From an uncultured Prevotellaceae bacterium (lineage in GTDB: Bacteria; Bacteroidota; Bacteroidia; Bacteroidales; Bacteroidaceae), in NCBI GenBank assembly GCA_902780025.1, contig CACZDV010000001.1, positions 152,338 through 216,337 of the forward strand: DNA of 64,000 nucleotides. Reading direction: 5' to 3'. Below, piece after piece: positions 60,206 through 64,000 of this stretch; position 1 is the stretch's first letter; each line of letters starts with the position of its first letter. The notes beneath the pieces were generated by a model. That model was not told the origin of the DNA. It ran no database searches and saw only the letters and a program-made list of their open reading frames with translations. The translations under genes were made by a program, and so were the position numbers.

Positions 60206-61390
60206 ATGAAAGACTTTAGTTTTTATGCACCGACCGAAGTGGTGTTCGGTGAACAGTCGGAGGAGCAGGTGGCTGCTCTTGTAAAGAAATTTGGTGGCAC
60301 GAAGGTGCTGGTTCATTATGGTGGTCAGAGTGCTGTCAAGTCGGGACTCCTGGATAAGATTTGCGGATTGCTGCGTGAAGGTGGGGTAGCCTATGTCACC
60401 CTTGGCGGTGTCGTGCCCAATCCCCGTCTGTCGCTGGCTCAGCAGGGCATTGAGCTCTGTCGCCGTGAGGGTGTCGATTTCCTCCTTGCCGTGGGTGGCG
60501 GTAGCGTTATCGATTCCACCAAGTGCATTGGCTACGGTGTGCCTTACGAGGGCAATGTATGGGACTTCTATCTGGGGAAGGTCAAGCCTGAGAAGATGCT
60601 GCCCGTGGCCTGTGTGCTGACCATCCCCGCCGCCGGTAGTGAGATGAGTGAATCGTCGGTGATTACCAATGAGGATGGTGACGTGAAGCTCGGCTATAGC
60701 AACAACCTCTCGCGCCCGAAGTTCGCTATCATGAACCCCTGTCGCACGTTCACCTTGCCGCCCTACCAGACGGCAGCCGGCGTGACCGACATGATGATGC
60801 ATACGATGGAGCGCTACTTCACCAAGGACGACGATATGGACTTCACCACCGACGTGGCCGAGGCCATGCTCCGGAGTATTAAGAATGCCGTCTTCGCCGT
60901 ACTGAAGAATCCCGAGGACTATCGCTACCGCGCACAGATCATGTGGGGCGGCTCGTTGATGCACAACGGCCTGACGGGCTGCGGCGTCAACGAAGACTGG
61001 GCAACCCACCAGCTGGAGCATGAGCTGAGTGGCATGTTCGACGTCACCCACGGTGCCGGTCTGGCTGCCGTCTGGCCCAGTTGGGCACGTTACGTGATGC
61101 ATGAGAACCTGAGCCGCTTCGTGCGCTTTGCTGTCAACGTGATGGACGTCCCCAACGACTACACCGATCCCGAGGGTACCGCCCTGAAGGGCATCGAGGC
61201 GATGGAGCGCTTCTATCATGCCATCGGTATGCCCATTAACATCAAGGAACTCATCGGCAAGGACATTACTGACGAGGAAATCCGCGAGATGACGCGCAAG
61301 TGCAGTCGCGACTACCAGCGCACCATCGGCCAGCTGAAAGTGCTGAAGGCTGAGGATATGGAGGCCATCTACCGCATGGCACGTGGATAA
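60206..61390 (+). CDS. Iron-containing alcohol dehydrogenase (YqhD/BDH type)
   Basis: ATG at 60206 is preferred; the frame is open upstream in the GH43 gene. The 394-residue cytoplasmic enzyme has AVGGGSVIDSTKCIGYG (NAD(P) site), PAAGSEMSESSVI, and metal ligands in MMMHTMERYF, HQLEHELSG (His272) and THGAGLAAVWP. The family reduces aldehydes or ketones with NADPH or NADH, such as butanal or methylglyoxal. In this run it may handle acetaldehyde from the threonine aldolase or reduced sugars. It is followed after 22 bases by the GH3 gene. Confidence 0.93.
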   Translation: MKDFSFYAPTEVVFGEQSEEQVAALVKKFGGTKVLVHYGGQSAVKSGLLDKICGLLREGGVAYVTLGGVVPNPRLSLAQQGIELCRREGVDFLLAVGGGSVIDSTKCIGYGVPYEGNVWDFYLGKVKPEKMLPVACVLTIPAAGSEMSESSVITNEDGDVKLGYSNNLSRPKFAIMNPCRTFTLPPYQTAAGVTDMMMHTMERYFTKDDDMDFTTDVAEAMLRSIKNAVFAVLKNPEDYRYRAQIMWGGSLMHNGLTGCGVNEDWATHQLEHELSGMFDVTHGAGLAAVWPSWARYVMHENLSRFVRFAVNVMDVPNDYTDPEGTALKGIEAMERFYHAIGMPINIKELIGKDITDEEIREMTRKCSRDYQRTIGQLKVLKAEDMEAIYRMARG

Positions 61391-61412
61391 AACGAGACTA
61401 AACTAGACTAAC

Positions 61413-63641
61413 ATGAAGAAGACGATTCTATTGTCCATCACGCTGTTGGCTGTCGTAGTTGGATGGGCACAGAAATACCCCACGAAGTTGATGGGGAACG
61501 AACAGCAGATTGACGACATTATCCGCAGTATGACCCTGGAAGAGAAGGTTGACATGCTGCACGGTAAGAATATGTTCTCGTCGGCAGGCATCCCGCGACT
61601 CGGCATTGCCGATGTGGAATATGCCGACGGACCATTCGGCATCCGCGAGGAGATGGAACCCCACTCGTGGAACTCAGCCCATCTGACCACCGACTCGGCC
61701 ACGTTCTTTCCCACAGGGTCGGCACTCGCTGCTACTTGGAGCACAGAGTGGGCTTATGCCTACGGACGGGCCATGAGTCGCGAGGCCCGGTTGCGCGGCA
61801 AGGATATGATACTTGGCCCCGCCATCAACATCCAGCGCATACCAACAGGTGGAAGGACCTACGAATACCTGAGTGAGGACCCGATACTGAGTGGCTCACT
61901 GGCTGTGGCCTACACTCGCGGTGCCCAGGATGACGGCACGGCAGTTTGCCTGAAACATTACGCACTGAACAATCAGGAGGATTACCGCGGTACGGTCGAT
62001 GTGCGTATCTCCGACCGAGCCATGCACGAGATTTACCTGCGACCGTTCGAGATGGCTGTGTGCGAGGCCGACGCCTGGGGCATGATGGCTGCCTACAACA
62101 AAGTGAACGGACGCTGGTGCTCTGAGAATCACCATCTGCTCACCGACGTGCTCCGTACGCAGTGGGGCTTCCCCGGTATGGTCATCAGCGATTGGGGTGG
62201 CGTCCACTCTACCGTCGATGCTGTCACCTCGGGCATGAACGTCGAGATGCCTGGCAACCGCTATATGGGGCAGGCACTGCTCGACTCGGTGAAGGCGGGT
62301 AAGGTCAGCGAGGCGGTCATCGACCAGCGTGTCCGCGAGATTCTCCGTGTGCGACTGACGGTGAAGCCCGTTGACAAGGCTGTCGCCAATACTAAGCCCG
62401 TAGGCAATGCCGAGGAGATGGCTGCTGCCTTGGAGGTGGCGAGGCGAAGCATTGTACTGTTGAAGAACGACGGACTGCTGCCTATTAACCTGAATAAGGT
62501 GAAGCGCATTGCTGTCATCGGCGAGAATGCCGTCACCAAGATGGCTCTCGGCGGTGTGGGTGCCGGTGTGAAGACGCGCTGTGAGGTGACGCCCCTCGAA
62601 GGTCTGCAGCATTTGCTGGGCAGCAAATGGCCAGACTGCCAGATAACCTACGCTCCCGGCTACAAGAGCTTCGGCCGCGACGGTCGTAACAGGCGCCAGC
62701 GTCCGCAACAACCCGCTGACGCCGTATTGATGGCCGAGGCCTTGAAGACGGCACAGCAGGCCGATCTCGTCATCTTCTTTGCAGGTAACAACCGTGAGGT
62801 CGAGACGGAGGGCTCCGACCGCAAGAACATCACCCTGCCTTCGGGGCAGGACGAGTTGGCGGCTGCTTTAGCCAACACTAACCCTAAGCTCGTGACGGTC
62901 ATTGTGTCCGGTGGTCCCGTCGATGTCACCACCGTCAGTGAGGTATCCGGTGCGCTTGTCGCTTCGTGGTTCAATGGTTCTATGGGTGGACAGGCCTTGG
63001 CCGAGGTACTCACCGGCGAGATTTCGCCGTCGGGCAAACTGCCGATGACGTGGCCCAAGAAGTTGGAGGACGTGCCCGCCTACGCCTTGGGCTCCTATCC
63101 GCAGAATGCCGAGAACAGTCAGGGTGACATCTTCGTGGGACTGGTGAACCAAGGGCAAAACGCCCGTGCCGCCCGTACTGCCAACCAGCCTCTGACTAAC
63201 TATGCTGAGGGGTTGCTCGTGGGCTATCGCTGGTATGATGCCAAGAACGTAGCTGTAGCCTATCCGTTCGGTCACGGTCTTTCCTATGCCACTTTCAAGT
63301 ACGACAACCTTCGCGTGACGCCTACCCTCAATGGCTTTGACGTTAGTTTCACGCTCACCAACACCTCCGACCGCGCTGCCGAAGAGGTGGCACAGGTTTA
63401 CGTTTCGCGCCCCAACTCAACGGTTGAGCGGCCCGTCAAGGAGTTGAAAGCCTTCCGCCGCGTAGCCCTTAAAGCCCGTAAGCGCCAGAATGTCACCATC
63501 CCCCTGCGATATGCCGACCTCGGCCACTGGGACGAGACCCGTCAGACGTGGATGCTGGAACCCGGTGAAATCACTATCCTTGTCGGAGGATCTTCTGTTG
63601 AGTTGCCACTGTGCCAAGCGAATGTAGCATGTAATATGTAA
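61413..63641 (+). CDS. GH3 family beta-glucosidase-like enzyme
   Basis: The 742-residue secreted enzyme has a signal peptide ending at GWAQ (residue 20) and a GH3 barrel (GPAINIQRIPTGGRTYEYLSED in parts, CLKHYALNNQED), nucleophile Asp260 in VISDWGGVHS, the alpha/beta domain (VIFFAGNNREVETEGSDR) with the usual acid/base loop and a C-terminal fibronectin-like domain (VSFTLTNTSDRAAEEVAQVYV). It is the third GH3 of the window and, unlike the others, lacks a PA14 domain and has no 7-base repeats in frame. It probably removes terminal beta-glucose. The gene is last before a long non-coding stretch. Confidence 0.92.
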   Translation: MKKTILLSITLLAVVVGWAQKYPTKLMGNEQQIDDIIRSMTLEEKVDMLHGKNMFSSAGIPRLGIADVEYADGPFGIREEMEPHSWNSAHLTTDSATFFPTGSALAATWSTEWAYAYGRAMSREARLRGKDMILGPAINIQRIPTGGRTYEYLSEDPILSGSLAVAYTRGAQDDGTAVCLKHYALNNQEDYRGTVDVRISDRAMHEIYLRPFEMAVCEADAWGMMAAYNKVNGRWCSENHHLLTDVLRTQWGFPGMVISDWGGVHSTVDAVTSGMNVEMPGNRYMGQALLDSVKAGKVSEAVIDQRVREILRVRLTVKPVDKAVANTKPVGNAEEMAAALEVARRSIVLLKNDGLLPINLNKVKRIAVIGENAVTKMALGGVGAGVKTRCEVTPLEGLQHLLGSKWPDCQITYAPGYKSFGRDGRNRRQRPQQPADAVLMAEALKTAQQADLVIFFAGNNREVETEGSDRKNITLPSGQDELAAALANTNPKLVTVIVSGGPVDVTTVSEVSGALVASWFNGSMGGQALAEVLTGEISPSGKLPMTWPKKLEDVPAYALGSYPQNAENSQGDIFVGLVNQGQNARAARTANQPLTNYAEGLLVGYRWYDAKNVAVAYPFGHGLSYATFKYDNLRVTPTLNGFDVSFTLTNTSDRAAEEVAQVYVSRPNSTVERPVKELKAFRRVALKARKRQNVTIPLRYADLGHWDETRQTWMLEPGEITILVGGSSVELPLCQANVACNM

Positions 63642-63646
63642 CCTGC

Positions 63647-63724
63647 TGTGCTTAGGTGGCATAGTTAGGTGTGCTATTAGGCCCTGTTAGCGTCGCCAGA
63701 TGGCACACCTAACAATTAAGCACA
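63647..63724. repeat. Nested inverted repeat after GH3
   Basis: Outer arms TGTGCTTA (63647-63654) and TAAGCACA (63717-63724) and inner arms GTTAGGTGTGC (63664-63674) and GCACACCTAAC (63703-63713), both perfect, would fold into one hairpin. There is no T run, so it is not a standard terminator. It abuts the inverted-array element that follows. Confidence 0.75.
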
Positions 63725-63725
63725 A

Positions 63726-63899
63726 ATGGACATATGGACATACGGACATATGGACATTAAGCGTGAAAAAAAGATGAAACAGAAGGTTTATTATATATTA
63801 TAATTATAATTATAATATATAATAATATTATTTATTATAAAAGTGTGATTAAAAAACGCCCTTATTGTCCATATGTCCGTATGTCCGTATGTCCATATC
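63726..63899. repeat. Inverted-array element with 38 bp AT palindrome (second copy of plan)
   Basis: Left arm: four 8-base units GGACATAT or GGACATAC (from 63728). Right arm: four units GTCCATAT or GTCCGTAT at 63867-63898, the reverse complement. Between them 63788-63825 is a perfect 38 bp palindrome of A and T only. Inner flanks (AAGCGTG on the left, AACGCCCTT on the right) also partly pair. Unit sequence is unrelated to the element at 12694, but the arrangement and palindrome length are the same. Confidence 0.88.
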
Positions 63900-64000
63900 T
63901 TTGTACTTCCCTAGAAAAAGTTGAATGGTTTTTACCTTAACCCTGCCATAGGTTGAATGCCTGTTTGGTACCTTAATCCTTATCCCTGGCAGAAGTTGAA
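63900..64000. other. Non-coding end of window with imperfect direct repeats
   Basis: GTTGAA occurs at 63920, 63952 and 63995, each preceded by AA, AG or GA, and the segments ACCTTAACCCTGCCA and ACCTTAATCCTTATCCCTGGCAG are similar. They may be the start of a longer direct-repeat array that is cut by the window end. No gene is visible in the 359 bases after the GH3 stop. Confidence 0.4.

Overview
The window comes from a Bacteroidota genome, most likely a Prevotellaceae species (Prevotella, Segatella or Xylanibacter type) from a gut or rumen. The reasons are a SusC/SusD pair, TTTG-N19/20-TAnnTTTG promoters, few purine-rich ribosome binding sites, several C-termini of the GRR...KGxYI..GKKV type, and many secreted glycoside hydrolases and esterases. 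No tRNA, rRNA, CRISPR array, transposase or phage gene was seen. All assignments come from reading motifs by eye; no database was searched.

Layout. 1-5901 (+): the 3' part of a GH31 alpha-xylosidase-like gene, then a DUF6057-like membrane protein, a CxxCH/PD40 lipoprotein and a CE6/SASA esterase. 6065-10288 (-): GH30 and GH43 with CBM6-like C-terminus. 10456-12542 (+): PadR regulator and PspC-domain protein. 12858-14264 (-): DUF1593 protein. 14415-19274 (+): ECF sigma, probable anti-sigma, secreted protein, CotH and SIMPL proteins. 19320-28097 (+): two paralogous TlpA-like proteins with a Fic gene and a hipBA pair between them, then a second, membrane-tailed ECF sigma and a lipoprotein. 28235-32447 (+): GH3 and GH97. 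32449-39171 (-): ferredoxin-type aldo/keto reductase, GH9 and two GH43. 39362-47233 (+): GH3 with PA14, SusC, SusD. 47344-51579 (+): a second copy of the DUF6057-like/CxxCH-PD40/SASA cassette, with an extra esterase domain. 51859-63641 (+): LacI regulator, threonine aldolase, Gfo/Idh oxidoreductase, outer membrane receptor, CE1 esterase, GH43 exo-beta-1,3-galactanase type, iron alcohol dehydrogenase and GH3.

How it works together. SusC/SusD would bind and import oligosaccharides, while GH9, GH30, GH43, GH3, GH31, GH97, CE6 and CE1 enzymes would debranch, deacetylate and cut plant hemicellulose or arabinogalactan. The set GH31 + GH9 + two GH43 + GH3 resembles known xyloglucan loci. The GH43 at 59086 and perhaps the GH30 point to type II arabinogalactan. 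The substrate assignment is inference.

The most striking non-genic signal is a population of short tandem arrays with 7 or 8 base units of many different sequences. Some lie at gene junctions, where they provide the last codons and the stop of the upstream gene. Some sit in frame inside enzymes, and one encodes the core of a signal peptide. Some occur as inverted pairs; two of these pairs enclose a perfect 38 bp AT palindrome (12694-12868 and 63726-63899). Two GC-rich hairpin repeats are also inserted in frame, in GH31 and GH9.
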